A stretch of DNA of 64,000 bases, taken from the NCBI GenBank assembly GCA_029532625.1, contig JARFXM010000006.1, forward strand, positions 1,612,001 through 1,676,000, written 5' to 3'. A program made the translations under genes and the position numbers. Positions 1-12,368 of the stretch are shown here, piece after piece. Each line of letters begins with the position of its first letter. Within the stretch, counting starts at the first letter, position 1. Source of the stretch: Lomentospora prolificans. Taxonomy: Eukaryota; Ascomycota; Sordariomycetes; Microascales; Microascaceae. Below the pieces are notes generated by a model. The model was not told the origin of the DNA, made no database searches, and worked only from the letters and a program-made list of their open reading frames with translations.

Positions 1-1133
1 ATTTTCGTTTCCCGGAACTTCATACTAATACGCATTTTATAGCCTGCAAGGAGGACAAGCCGTGCGTAGCCAAGACTTCCATTACTTGCGATTGCCGGAG
101 GAGGAAGCAAGACGGCAAATGTGGCGCCTCGAATACCAACCCTTGGCCGGTCCCTCGTAGACTGCCTTGTGACGATGAATGTGCGCGGTTAAAGAGGAAC
201 ACTGCACTTGCTGAAGCGCTTAGGATCGCTCCCGAATACAACGATAGCCACGTACCCTACTCCGACGAGACGCTGGATTTGTTCAAGGAGAGCCAGTCCT
301 GGGCCCTGGCCCAGGAAAAGGAATTTCGAGAGTTTTCTTCGGACGAGACGAAAAAGGTACATCGGTTCAAGCCTATGTCGGCCAACCAGCGGGCCTTTTT
401 GCATTCACTCGCCGTAGACTACGGTCTGGATAGCGAGAGTCAAGACATGCCACCGCACCGTAGTGTCTCCATCTACAAGACACCTCGATTCGTATCTGCG
501 CCGCTGAAAAGCCTTTCTCAGGCGGCAAAGCTCCGGGCGACACAAGCATCGGAAGCCTCGAGGGCGGCGGCTGCGGCCGCAGTGGCACTCATGGGGGAGC
601 CGTTCAATGCGTTCCTTCTCGCCTCTCCCCGATTCGGACTCACTGTTGAGGATCTCGAGGAAAGTCTCAAGAAGGACTTGGCTTCTCAGCCAGCCTTGAA
701 ATTCACCATTACTTTCCTTCCTTCAGACGAAGTAGTTATTCACGCCGCGTCCCGCAATTTTGCCAGCGCGGTGAGTGCCACCGCTCTGGAGAACTTACTC
801 TCATCAATGAAGCCCGCTTTGTCGAGGACCATATCGGGTCAAGACCTTGCGCGGTCGGTGTCACTTTGCCATGCCGACGCATCTATGAATATAACCAGGC
901 GTGAACGGGGCGCGAACTCGTCTGCCGGAGGATGGAACACGGTTGTCAGCCGTTCCATGCAGAAAGTAGCGGCGGCTGGAGGGCCCTCGTTGTCGAATCG
1001 ACAGACCCCAGCGACGTCCGCAACTGTAGAGCAGAAGCCAGGTCGTCTTACACTGGGCTTAAAGAAGAAGAAGGTAGCCGAGCCGGAGCCAGTTGACGAC
1101 TGGCTTGAAGCGGCGGAGAAGTCGGAGGAGTGA
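1..1133 (+). CDS. NF-X1/FAP1-type zinc-finger protein, 3' end (5' end outside window)
   Basis: This is the C-terminal part of an NF-X1-type protein, a family of Cys-rich zinc-finger, R3H-containing nuclear proteins (yeast Fap1). The frame is open from base 3. It reads the tail of an NFX zinc-finger block (CKEDKPC, then TCDCRRRKQ), then CDDECARLKRN, which is typical of the segment before the R3H domain. The R3H-like region follows (FKPMSANQRAFLHSLAV, then a His and Lys-rich stretch ending in KTPRF). The tail is acidic and ends DDWLEAAEKSEE. A branch-point-like TACTAATAC at 23-31 and TTATAG ending at 42 suggest that an intron ends there and that coding resumes at 43 in phase. Read-through without splicing is also open. 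The start codon lies upstream of the window. Family assignment is firm; biochemical role is by family only. Confidence 0.85.
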   Translation, partial: FRFPELHTNTHFIACKEDKPCVAKTSITCDCRRRKQDGKCGASNTNPWPVPRRLPCDDECARLKRNTALAEALRIAPEYNDSHVPYSDETLDLFKESQSWALAQEKEFREFSSDETKKVHRFKPMSANQRAFLHSLAVDYGLDSESQDMPPHRSVSIYKTPRFVSAPLKSLSQAAKLRATQASEASRAAAAAAVALMGEPFNAFLLASPRFGLTVEDLEESLKKDLASQPALKFTITFLPSDEVVIHAASRNFASAVSATALENLLSSMKPALSRTISGQDLARSVSLCHADASMNITRRERGANSSAGGWNTVVSRSMQKVAAAGGPSLSNRQTPATSATVEQKPGRLTLGLKKKKVAEPEPVDDWLEAAEKSEE

Positions 1134-2991
1134 GCGCTGGGGTTATAGGTTCGTTCATTTACGGCGTTTTGAGGCGATTATTATGATTGTTTCTGCGAAC
1201 TTGATGTCTACATGATGGCATGTTATTCTATCGAAAAGTATAGATGCATAGATGTATGGATGTTTTGCAGCACGAAAAGCATTCTTGGGCATTTGCAGCG
1301 CAGGTTATAGATCTCCAATTTTTTTTCTTTTTCGCTTCCTTTTGAAAGAGCTGCAACTGTTCGATACTCTCTCTACAATGCCGTCCTATCTCGAAGTGAC
1401 TCCCGCCGACCATCAGTGGCGATGTTCGCTCAACGTACCAAGCGTCTCCAACTTTATAGCCTTCCCACTATCTGCCCTCGGCCAAGGAGCCAACACTTGG
1501 ACCTCAGCTGAACCATCCCGATAGTCAGCTCCCCCTCTCCTCCCGCCCATCACCATCCAAGATGATGCACACTGCTCATCCAACACCGCGGCAGATCAAG
1601 ATTCATGATTCCGAACGAATACGGCAAACCGCCGCTAGCACTCACCACGTGAACCCACCCTCTTTTCTTCCCAAGATTATAGCTTCTCTCTCTCTTCCTA
1701 CCCCCTTCCCTTTTCCTTTTTGCCCCCTCCTTCTCGGACAGGCAAGGAACCCCCCTCCAATATCCGAGGGCGAAAAAAAAGAAAAGAAAAAAGGAAATTC
1801 ACACGCATCCCTCGAGACGGCACAAGGGCGTCGCGATTATTCAACGATCCGGAGCCCCGGGATGCACGTTGCTTATTCTTACCAAACACCCCCCTCCCTG
1901 GCTTTTTTTCCTCGGCCGTCTCACAAATCACGTTTTTGGGAGAGAGAGAGAGAGACACTAGAAGATTGCTGTACATGCTGGCGATGGCGATATCACGCCA
2001 GGTATACTAGAATGCTATCAAAGGGCTCGACTTTGCTCCCATGGTATCGGCTCGCTCGTCGCATAGTTGGAGGCTCCTCGCTCATTAGACCCGGGGTAAT
2101 TAACACCCCCCCAGCGTCTCATGTAAAAACGTCCCACACTGCACCAAACAAAGCCAGCCACTTCCGCAATATACGGGTGTGACACTCCCATCCACCAGAG
2201 ACGCGGGCCCCGAACCAAACAGAGCGACCTCGTCAAATCACCCGATATAAGCCAATCCGAGACCATGCTCTTTTGTGGGACGAAAACAAATAGACATGGC
2301 ACACCTGAGCGGAGAGAGGGGTAAGTGACTAGCAGGAGGCGCCGATAAAAGGCTGAGCGAGGATCCATCCTTGTTAATTCCGAGTGGATGGAAGAGGGAT
2401 AATAGGTCTTCCTGTGAAGGGTGCGGGCTGCTTTGCATGATTTCATGCGGCGCCATTGCCCACACTTTTTGAATGATGCTTGCTAACCCGATAGGTTGCT
2501 ACGCCATATATCGCCATGATTATAAAGGGTTTGACGGTTTATCTCTTGAGAGTCGAGTTGCGAAAACAGGTCTTTCGCCGTGACTGAAGTGGAATGGCGC
2601 GTTCAGCTTATCCATGGTCCATCCCTGCGCTTATGCCCTATTACGATACGCGTCATATCCACTAAGCCAACACCGGAATTAGAAGCCTATGAGCCCGTGA
2701 CATTAAAGGGTATCTATTTCAGCTTTCTCGCTTAGAAGTGTCGAGAAGGCGGGTAAAGACGTAGAGGAAAAAAAAAAATTGAAAGAAGACGTGGTGGTCT
2801 GTCTCGCTTCGCTGATTATATTCCAGTCGTAAGCTTTCCCAGAACCACCCCTGGTCAAGGTCAGGTTCCCTATATACCGGGAAAATCAAAAAGAGGATGC
2901 CGCCCGTTATACCGATTCCTATGCAGCGTACGCCAAAGGAAAACCCAAAAAGAAGAGCAATGTTGTTTCATATACCAATGCGCCGATGTTG
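1134..2991. other. Convergent intergenic region between zinc-finger and Bem46 genes
   Basis: No supported gene. The stretch holds the 3' flanks of two converging genes, pyrimidine tracts near 1681-1735 and a GA repeat near 1940-1955. A 206-codon ORF at 1562-2182 is low-complexity and lacks any recognisable domain, so I do not call it. Confidence 0.5.
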
Positions 2992-4440
2992 TTAGAAATC
3001 CCTCTTCTCGTGTACCGGATGCTCGCTGCAAGCATCATTAACAAAGTCAGTTACCGCCTCAAAGTAGCCCTCCTCGAGAACGCTGGTGTTGTGGTCCCCA
3101 GCGGGGAGAGGCTTCCAAATCTTCCAAGGCGCCTTTGAGAGCTCGTAAAGTTGGCGCATGTGGCTCGGCCTGTACGTGAACGGGTCACGAAGACACTGGT
3201 TAGCGCGTCGATCATAGCCAAGAGAACCCCCCCAGCCGCAACCGAGTGTGCGGGGGTCGTGATACTAGGTCTGCGGCGCAAGGGATGAGGACCAAAAGAG
3301 GGGCGCGAAGGCTTGCGCAAACGCGACCGGAATACACCCAAGGGGGATGGGGGAGAAGGCAACTGGCCACGAGAGCAACAGAACATGAAGGGTATTCGAC
3401 TTACGGTACGATCTCGTCCTGCAATCCACTAAGGAAGAGGATGGGCACCTTGTTGATATTGGGGATCTGAGTGTCGCTAGGCCAAACCTGATGGCAGAGT
3501 AGTGTTACGTACTTGGCCATGGGAATGACCGAAGGAATGAGTTTGCGCATGGAGAGGAACGTGTTCTCCAGTATGAGCCCGGCGATATCTCCTGCGTGCT
3601 GGTTCTTCGCGACAAGACGGATCCCGACGGCGCCTCCGAGGCTCTGGCCGTAAATGACTAGTTTGTGACTGCTAGTTTCGGCACGGGACCTTAGGTAGTC
3701 CAGGGCGGTTTGCGCATCGATATGCAGGCCTGATTCGTCTGCCTCGCCGGTTGATAAACCGTAACCCCTGTACTCCAACATGAAGACATTGCACCCGATG
3801 TAGTTGATGATCATGCGGGCAATAGGGAGGCGATGACCAATGTTTCCGGCGTTGCCATGGAACATGAGCACTGTAATGTTGGAGTTGCGACCTCCACGGG
3901 GCCCGCGGATGTAAAAGGCCGACAGCTTCTCTCCATCGTTGGTGGGTATGACTAGTTCCTCAAAGTCTGTAATGTTGAACTGGGAGGGTCGCGGAACTTC
4001 CACGCGGGCATTCGGAGGCATATGCGAGGGGTAGATCAAAGCTCTATCAAGACGACAAGAAAGCAAAATCTTAGCATCATAGATCGCAGAGGCATCGAGT
4101 GTGTGGGTGGGGCGGGGAGGTCGAGATGGAGGGGCGGTGGGGGCAGGACCAACGTCACATGGGACAAGGCCTGCAGAGAGACCACACAAGAGGTCCACCG
4201 ATGGAGAGACAGGAGGGCGAGGGGGGAACCACAAACCTTTGCTTGAAGTATAACAAGCTAGTGAGCACGGCAGCGATGCCCTATAGAACGGTTGATGGTC
4301 AGGTCCAAACAGGTTCACATCCAAGACATATATAACAGTCCGCACTTGGGTTCCAGAGTATATCGCGGTACCTGTGAGAAGAAGTTGCCACTGGAGGAGC
4401 TCGACTCCGAGTGATGGTGGGAACGGGAAGAGATCATCAT
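2992..4440 (-). CDS. Bem46-type alpha/beta hydrolase (ABHD13-like), membrane-anchored
   Basis: Four exons on the minus strand: 4440-4372, 4280-4237, 4043-3405 and 3169-2992 (309 residues). All three introns are GT-AG and the phases agree. The N-terminus is Ser/His-rich, then a hydrophobic segment (GIAAVLTSLLYF) that should anchor the protein, then the family signature YPSHMPPNAR and EVPRP. The hydrolase fold shows the oxyanion strand HGNAGN, the nucleophile elbow GQSLGG (Ser about 172), the acid in GLQDEIVPPSH (Asp about 247) and the base in AGDHN (His about 277), so the triad is complete. Bem46 proteins are conserved in eukaryotes; in Neurospora the orthologue lies at the ER/plasma membrane and affects ascospore germination. 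The substrate is unknown. The start at 4440 is the first ATG of an ATG-ATG pair; the second is equally possible. Confidence 0.9.
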
Positions 4441-6314
4441 GGTGTCTGAGAGAAGACAGGAGGGTAATGAGGGATAAAGAAGAAAAAAAAGGAAGCCCCG
4501 TCAGGTTGAATCAGACGATATGGGTGTGGTGGTAGGTATTCTTTTTGCTTAATCGAAGATAGAAGTTGAACAGGTGGAACATACCGTGGACGCCAAGGCC
4601 GGCAGCCGCATGTATGTCGCGACCGTGCTGAGTAGGGAAGCCGTCTGCTCCAAGTAGGAATTGTTGGAGGACGGTGGCGGGGAGTTGTTGACGGGCATTG
4701 GAAAGGAGGGGAGGAGAGATCAGGTCGACCAAGGGCGGAGGCGTAGTTGGACTAGACTGAGGTATATATGGATGGCCGATAGGCCACGAGGACGAGGTGA
4801 GATGATGGTCAAGTCGGGATGCGATGGCCAGGTCAGGCCAACGTGCAGATTCCGGGTAAGAGTCGTATCTGATGTGTATCAAAAACTTCGATGGACTTTC
4901 CGGGCCAACCTGATACCGGGCCTAAGGAAAGCAGAGTTGGAGGAGGTGAGAAGAAAAAGAGGGCTGGTGCAGCGATGATTGTTCGAACTTTGAAGCGATC
5001 ACCGGAAGTTGCAGGGGGAATGGAAGGGATGGAAGGCCGAGCACCGCCTGGAGCCTCGCTGATTTCCGGGTAGCGAACGGTGGACCCAGAAAAAGCGTGG
5101 GCGGGTATTTTATGAAAGCAATGCGGCAAATAAGACGAGCGTCGGTGGAACCAGAGAATGCAACTTGCCCACCGAGTGTGGGCAGTAGGCAGGTGTCAAC
5201 AAGGTGCGGAGAGGGGGAATTGTGTTGAGCCAGCGCAGTCTCGCGAGAAGAGTGAGAGGGGAAAAAGGGCTAGACGATCAAATCGGATGCCCGAGCAGAA
5301 GACGCAGGATCCCGGAAACTCAGCATTCCATGCTCTGGACTTGCGCGACGAATGGCCGATTGACGTGGATCGCGCGATGCTCCTGATTTGATTTCCTACG
5401 TTGCGGTGTTGGACAATGACGGCCACACATTTGTTTGCCTGGACTCGGGGCTGCTATTGATGGCTGATCCCGTCTATTATGGAGTAGTCATAATAATGAG
5501 CGTAATTCCAGAGGCCATCAACTTGCTGGCGAGGACAGCCAGACCAGGCATGTGGGCATCAGATTGCGGTGAGTCGAAGGGGTCGTGCGTCTCATCTCCC
5601 AGATGTACCCTTCCGCAGGGGTGCTTGCAAATGTGTACAGTAATTACACTGCGAACATTCCCCGCAAGACCAGCCAGGCGGGCACTCATCAACCTGGTCC
5701 CCTCATTCATCGCCCAACTAAATTCACCTCAAGCTCCTGTTTCTAGCTGGCGGTTTTTCGCTGGCCAGGCAATCCAAGCCAGAATTTAGTAGGCTTAGAC
5801 ACGTCCGCCGCCCTCCTCCAGTGGAGTTTCTAGAAGAAACAAATCACCCAGCTCCACACCCGCCCATAAGTGGGATGACGTACCGCAAAGATCGAGCTCC
5901 CCGAACCCGTTAGCGGCCTAGAGCTGGGACGACCTGCGCTAGCGTACAACGATAGCCACCATAGAGAGAGCTTGGGCAGTGAAGCTGTCCTCAACGTGTC
6001 GCACATGTCGCACTATTGAGCTTCAGCGACCCGCCATTTACCAGGGATAGGCAGCAGGAATGATACGAGGGACGAGCCACGCTATTGCGCTGCTACACAC
6101 TACTGCTTCTGAATCTGTGAAGTCGCACACGACCTCGTTATCTAGTATAGGATGCATCCTACAACTTTTCTTTTTCCCCTAAGAAGCAAAAGGGCTGAAG
6201 GCCTCGGTCAAATTCTAGCAACAATCACACCAAAGTTTCAATTTCCCAAGAGGTGACGAAAGTGGTTGAACCTGCATCATGCAGGACTAGTGGCGTACAT
6301 GGATTGAGCTGACA
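4441..6314. other. Gene-free upstream region of the Bem46 gene
   Basis: Only short, compositionally ordinary ORFs occur here on either strand. None shows a domain or a plausible splice partner. It probably holds the Bem46 promoter and leader at its left end. Confidence 0.4.
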
Positions 6315-6894
6315 TCAGTTCCCTAGAGCCCGTAGAATATAACGAGAGTAGTCGCGGGTCAATGATTGGACAAAGTCGAAGGAACTCCGGATTTCCCTGT
6401 GGACGATGTCGGCGGATGCGTTTGAATCGACTTGGATTGGAGAGATGCCCGAAGGTGGTTGGAAGACGACACGCAAGATGTACTGCAAGACCATTGACGA
6501 GTTCCGGAGGAACAGCGATTCAGAAAACATTGCGGACTACCTGAGACACAGGGGCCCAGCAAGCCTCGGGCGGAGTCTGGTGGGGGCCAGCTTCTATATG
6601 CCCTCCTCTTATCAATAATAATCACGAGAGCATACCATCATCACCCGACAGCGGCGACTCATCGTACTCAGTTCGGTTTGTACATGTGAGGTTCAATTCC
6701 TTGACTATTTCATCTATCGGAAATGGGAGCTGACTGGGCTCCGCGACAAATAGGGTAAGAGCTGCGCGCTTTCCCTGGCTAGTTAGGATGATCTGGGAGA
6801 AAGGCATGAATACAGGCCGAGGATCAAAAGCATCGAGATGACAGGAAAATAATCGGGTAGGCAAGGCCCATTGCAGAACGCGCTGGTTGGCCAT
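6315..6894 (-). pseudogene. Possible degraded hypothetical gene in two pieces
   Basis: A minus-strand ORF at 6894-6636 starts MANQRVLQW and has protein-like composition (mixed hydrophobic and charged residues, for example LPFPIDEIVKELNL). It stops just after a good donor (GTATGC). About 120 bp downstream a second ORF (6530-6315) again looks protein-like (RSSFDFVQSLTRDYSRYIL). I could not join the two with a GT-AG intron that keeps the second frame open: the donor is phase 1 and the usable acceptors give stops or a Ser-rich frame. Either the gene is broken or these are chance ORFs. No family is recognised. Confidence 0.22.
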
Positions 6895-9800
6895 ATTGCT
6901 CCGTAAGCTAGTTCAAATCGGGGAATACGATGGGAGGAGTTGTATGAGGAATTGAGAGCAATGGGACTGACCGAGGTGCACCATGTTTGATGTACATCAG
7001 GGAACCAGCTTCTTTTTCCAAATGCAGACCCTTATTGATCCGGCAATATCTCGTCAACTACCCTATTATGGCCCTTCGGTGTCAACATTCGTCTTATAAG
7101 CCACTGCGCCGACTATCCTCATCTTGGGTGGGTAGTTGGAGTGCCTTAATAAGGAACAGCACCGGCTACAAGCCCGTATTTGGCATTATTGATATGTGTA
7201 ATGAATCATCCCCATCGCGTCCGGCGCGATGGATGCGGGGGATTATAGGGACAAGGATGTTAATGGAGGGGGTTTAATCTGGAGGGGATGACGGGAGAGC
7301 GGGACGACTTAGGCGCGTGGGTTTCTACCGAGCCCTTAATCAATATACAGCATAATACTGACTTGGAAAGTCTTTGCCGTCCTTGTGGCTCAAGCTAGGT
7401 CACACCCAGCCGAGGACAAGGTTGATTGCTCCTGTTTGTAGTACAGATGGAAGAGCGAGCAAAGACTGATAGATCAAACAATTGAAGCCGGCGACAACGA
7501 ACAAGCTCCCCGCGTGGCGTGGGAAGATGCCCCAATTCCCAATCCATAGCAGAGGCGTCAATCCTGGCCCTGACGCTTGTGCGTTACGCAGCTTCAAACC
7601 CGATTACTTGCCGCAGTAAATAGGAAAGAGAGGGAAGAAACGAGAAACCTCGCCTCTTAGACTGGTCAGGGTCAGGGCCAGGGTCCAAAGCCGGGCCTTA
7701 GGCTTCGTCGCTGTTCTCCGCTTCAATGCATGAGACCAATTGCAAAGGCAATTGGTAACCGCGCGCCACTCGAAGGAATTGAGTTGGGCACAGTGGCGAG
7801 CTCCTGGGAACCTGGAGTGCGAGCACAACGAAAAACTTTCCGCTTCATCCTTGTTTCTCGGTCTGAAGAAGAAAAGTGAAACTTCCAAGGTTTTCTGCGC
7901 ATCTGCGCGAGTGGCCTCTTCACAAGTTGCCTTGTGCCAAGGTTGTCCCGAGGGAAGATGCATGTGCATTGTGGCGACAGCGCGCACCTAATTACGTAGG
8001 GAGCCTAATCGTCAATGTCAAACGACAATGTCCCTACCGTTTGTCGTGTCTTCTGCACCACGTCAGCACGGTGATGCCGTCGAAACTTTTTTATCACCAC
8101 CTGTCATATTGCCGTGACCCAAATTGTGTGCAATGTCTGGTGCCGTTGCTTAGATAGGGCTTCGAAACAGGCAGGATTTGTGGACAAATTACAGGAGGCA
8201 GATGCAATGATGGAGAACAAAACGAGGAAGCTCATTTGAAGGGAGGCCAGGCCACCGTCCTTCCGTAACGGCCCGGCCTGGACGATGCCTCCAACCGTCG
8301 TAAATGATGTAAGTTGGGCAGCAATCCAACCGGTATGCCCAACCGCTAGCCGCCATTTGAGGAATTGTCACCGTGGCCAAAATCCAAGGCTTCGTCTTGC
8401 AGCTCAAGGAAGAATTGACGCTCAGTGACATTCAACAGAATCCGTGTTGGGAGAGGGTCCTATTCCCGGTGCTCTGGACTTCCGGAACACCGCTCGATCG
8501 CATCCATCCATGTCCTTGCCCTGTAGGGAAGGAGGAGTTCGTTGCCCCCGAACCTAACGGTGGGTTTTACATACCCTATCGACCCGCCATCCTGTCACCT
8601 ACTTGTATTGGTCTCTTGACTGGAGCCCTGCCGTCCACATCCGTCGAGTGTCCAAAGGTCCAATGTCGAGTGTCGAATGTGCAGGACATGGGCGTGGCAG
8701 TCGGACGAGCTCTTATCTCCTGCTGAGTTTCGGAATGGCACAAATAGCTCGAAGAAATATAGCCATGTAGGAAATGCAGGTATCTGGCAGGTGGAATGAC
8801 GAGATTATTTGTTCGGCTGGAAGGGAAGGTGGTGTACGACCACCAAAAGGAAACCAGAGTCATCCATACGAAGCAGCGCAGTCCTGGGCATGGCTCACGT
8901 TGCTGAAAGACACAATCTCCAGTGCTCCAATGGTAGCGCCAGACCCCACCTCTACGCCCACCCCCTGATGCCGCTTCGGGCCATCTCCTCGATTGCTCAG
9001 GTGACCCCGCCAGCTAGCATTTGTCCCATGGCTGATAACATCAAGGCCATCCAGCCAATGACATATGGTTACTGACTAAGCTAGGCGACGAAGGCCCAAT
9101 CATTGCCCTTGCTGTTTCCCCTGGCTACCGTTCACTGATGGGGTAGACCTAACTGATCCAAGAAGGGTTTCAGGACTTTCAGTATTATTACCCCCACAGC
9201 AAAGTGCAGCACTGTTTTTGTCGTTGGAGAAAAGAAAGGGTAGGAGATTGAAGATGAAAAGACTGGCTGGAAAGGGAAGGGGAAAAGTGGAAGAAGAGGA
9301 AGAGAACAACACAGGCACAAACCGTAAGAAATACACTTGCATCCCGGACCGCAGCAAACAATGCCCAACACCAACCAGTAACTGCAGTGACGAGACAGCG
9401 ACTCACCCACAAGTGAAAAAATAAGAAAGAACCAGCAAGCCAGCCAAAAAAAAAAAAATAAGAGGCTTGCACCTTCCCTTTTGCAGCCTGAATCTCAAAT
9501 CTCAACAATCTCTTTCCCTCTCATTTCCTACCTTTCTCGCTTCCCTGAGACATCTGGACGAGACAAGAAAATTTCCACCGCAAGGGAGCCCCGAAACACG
9601 CTCAGTTCAGCACCTTGTCGTCTTTTTCCTTCTTGACGGGACAAGCGAGGGTTTGCCGAGAAAACCCACGCCATTTTCCGCACCATCCATCCCCCTTCGC
9701 TCGGCCATCGCTCTCTAGAAACCGGTTCCTAGTATTCTCAAATCGCTAGTCCACCCCGGCCAGGGCCACCATCCACCAGAATTTTTTTTTTGTCCCTTGG

Positions 9801-10552
9801 ACCTCAACTCCCTCTTGACATTTCTGAAGCATCAGCAGCGGATAAGCGACCTTATTAAACGCCCATCCCTTCCCCTTTCCATACCAACAACCGCCCGGCC
9901 TTGCAGTCTGCACTGGGTGTCACCAACAGGGGCGAATCTAGGATTTCAGCCCTCTTTGAAACACATACACCAACCCCAGCGACTCACTCCTCCCGAGCTA
10001 GTTCCGGACCCAAAGCGCGGCCGTTGCTCTTTCTCACCTCACAATCCCACGCTGTTCTAAATTTGTCCGGATTCCAAGACACTATTATCGCGGAATCCCT
10101 GTGGTTTGCGTACGTGGTGCACTGCCTCTCCACCGCGACTAATTTCCCCTTCACCTTACCATACGTCTTTGCTGGACCATTCGCCATTCAGAACCCAGCC
10201 CGAGTCCACCGTCGGGAATCTGCGCGTAGCCAAGTGCACCGATCCTAACAGGTCGTCAGCCCACCAGCTTGCGCCTTGCCTCAGAGGAACGCCCACAAAA
10301 AATCGGAAGAGAGAGTTAAAGGATCATCCTATCGGCCACTACCCCCTCGATACCGTCCGCAACATCAAGGCATTGAGCATTGAACCGGCGGAACAACAGG
10401 AATAAGGGAACAGCGGGAGACGGAAAAGAGACACACTCTTGCATTTGCAAAACTAACAAGTTCTAACCCTCCAAATTCGCCCCGACACACGCTCTGTTCA
10501 GCCCATTTTCCAAGGACCCAATCAAAAAAGCAGCCATCAAAATACCGGCATC
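6895..10552. other. Gene-poor region and probable long pyrimidine-rich leader of the LYAR gene
   Basis: No gene supported from 6895 to about 9450. From about 9460 to 10552 the plus strand is strongly C/T-rich with short upstream ATG ORFs (for example 9797-10060 and 9901-10248). This composition is typical of long 5' leaders and promoters in filamentous fungi and continues straight to the LYAR start codon. The transcription start cannot be fixed from sequence. Confidence 0.4.
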
Positions 10553-12368
10553 ATGGTGTCGTTTTCCTGCGAGGTAAGTACACTAAATTCATCTCCTTCT
10601 AGTTCGAGCCGATCCCATAATAGCATCACGGAACAACCTTTTCCTTTAATCGATACCTCTTCTCCTTGGCCCCTTATTAGCGCTTGGAATATCCCCACCA
10701 TCTTCCTTTCGCACACCACCATTACACCAACTCCCACACAACTCCCGTCAGGGAGCCTGCCCCTCTCCCCCGGTCCCCATTATCTCATTCCCTGTCTACC
10801 CTCCAAAACACACGCCCCCCTCTTCACTCCTCCACTCCCTATGATCATCCCTCATGGTTCGTCACCTGTCTCGTCGCCGGCTGCCGCTCCAATTTCCCAA
10901 TCCCGATATATCAGACGCCACCCCCCTTCCCCCATATCCGTATATTACCAGCTCAGTCGTGTTTCTGTTTACTTCCTCAGCTTGCTGCGATCATCAACGC
11001 TAACTTCGTGTCTGTCCTCCTTCAACCTGCCAGTCGTGTGGTGATGTTTTGACGAAGAAGAAACTTGACCAACATCGAAACCGTTGCCACGGCGCGACTT
11101 ATACCTGCATTGATTGTATGGTATATTTTCCCGGCACCACTTATCGCTCACATACCGTATGTTGTGGCCAATCGAATTCGCAATGCGCCGCGCGCGCATT
11201 GTGTCCAAGCTTTGTTGTGTCATCGGCGACGCGATGCTAATGCTCTTTGTCGCAGAGTTGTATAAGTGAGGAACAAAAATACCAAGGCGCCCTCTATAAG
11301 AATAAGAAGGCCAAAACCGCCGCCGCCCCTGTCGACTCCGTTGATCCCATCGAACCCCCGAAGCCGAACAAGATGAGCCATAAGACCTACGTTGAGGACG
11401 TTCCTGATAATGTGTCGGATGATTACGGCGATTACGAAGACAACAGTGACGACGACCACAGGTCTCCCGCAGAGCCACTCCCTGAGGCCCCTACTCCTCC
11501 CCCCGCTCCGGAAGCCGTCAACGTCTTCGACTTCCTCGTCGCCAGCAATACCCCCAACGCCTCGCAAGTGAATTTCGCCCACGAAGAGACCCAGCTAGTC
11601 CGATATGACTATGATGCCAATGGCTACGATGCCAATGGATGTGTCCTCGAAGGCGATGAGCTCGTTCAGTATGGTGCCGGACCAATTCCCACCGCTTACC
11701 AGACTCCTGCCGCCAAGGTTGCGCGGAAGAAGAGCAAGGAAGGAACCGATGTCAAGACCGACAAGAAGCGGAAGCGACTCCACATCGAGACTGACCAAGT
11801 CATGACCGATGCGCCGCCCGTTCTCCACTCTGGCCTTACCGGCGGTCTGAACCGACTTATGCGGCCTGTCTTCCCTCCCTCGCCTGATTATTCTGGTGGA
11901 GATGCTGCTCCCACTAGCCCTATCAAGAAATCAAAGCACTCAAAGAGCTCCAAGGGTAGCCGCCAGGACAGTACCTCCATCAGCAACAATTTACTCGCTC
12001 TGATGACCACCGGATCCAAGACGAAGACCAAGAAGAAGAAGTCTTCATCGAAGAAGACCAGCGCACGCGCGGAGAAGGCGACCAAGCTTATCGAGTACCG
12101 CCCCAACTCCCGTGATAGCAAGGGCGAGGCTGGCAATGGTGGCCAGATGGTGGTCTTCAAGCCTCGCGCCGACGTATTCCTCAGCTTCATCACCAAGGGC
12201 CCCGAGAGCGAGCGCGGTTGCAGCATGAACAAGGTGTTGAAACGCTACCACCGCGAGAGGTCCAATTCAGGTGAGAGCCTGGGCAAGCTTGCCGAGGAGA
12301 AGGAACTCTGGCGCTCCCTCCGCATGCGAAAGAACGAAAGGGGCGAGATCGTATTGTTCACCGTATAA
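10553..12368 (+). CDS. LYAR-type C2HC zinc-finger nucleolar protein
   Basis: Three exons: 10553-10573, 11034-11156 and 11256-12368 (418 residues). The N-terminus holds the paired LYAR zinc finger: Cys6, Cys9, His21, Cys25 and Cys32, Cys35, His47, Cys50. Cys6 is in exon 1 and Cys50 in exon 3, so both introns interrupt the finger, each at phase 0. The finger is followed by SEEQKYQGALYKNKK, a family hallmark. The middle is acidic and Pro-rich, then several Lys/Ser-rich tracts (KTKTKKKKSSSKK) look like nucleolar/nuclear localisation signals. The end (WRSLRMRKNERGEIVLF) is well ordered in appearance. LYAR proteins act in the nucleolus in pre-rRNA processing and ribosome production; here that role is inferred from family. 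Intron 1 (460 bp) is unusually long for this window. Confidence 0.9.

Noticed and set aside
1562..2182. 206-codon plus ORF in the first intergenic region
   Set aside because: Low-complexity Pro/Ser/Lys content, no domain, no splice partner, and it overlaps other random frames.
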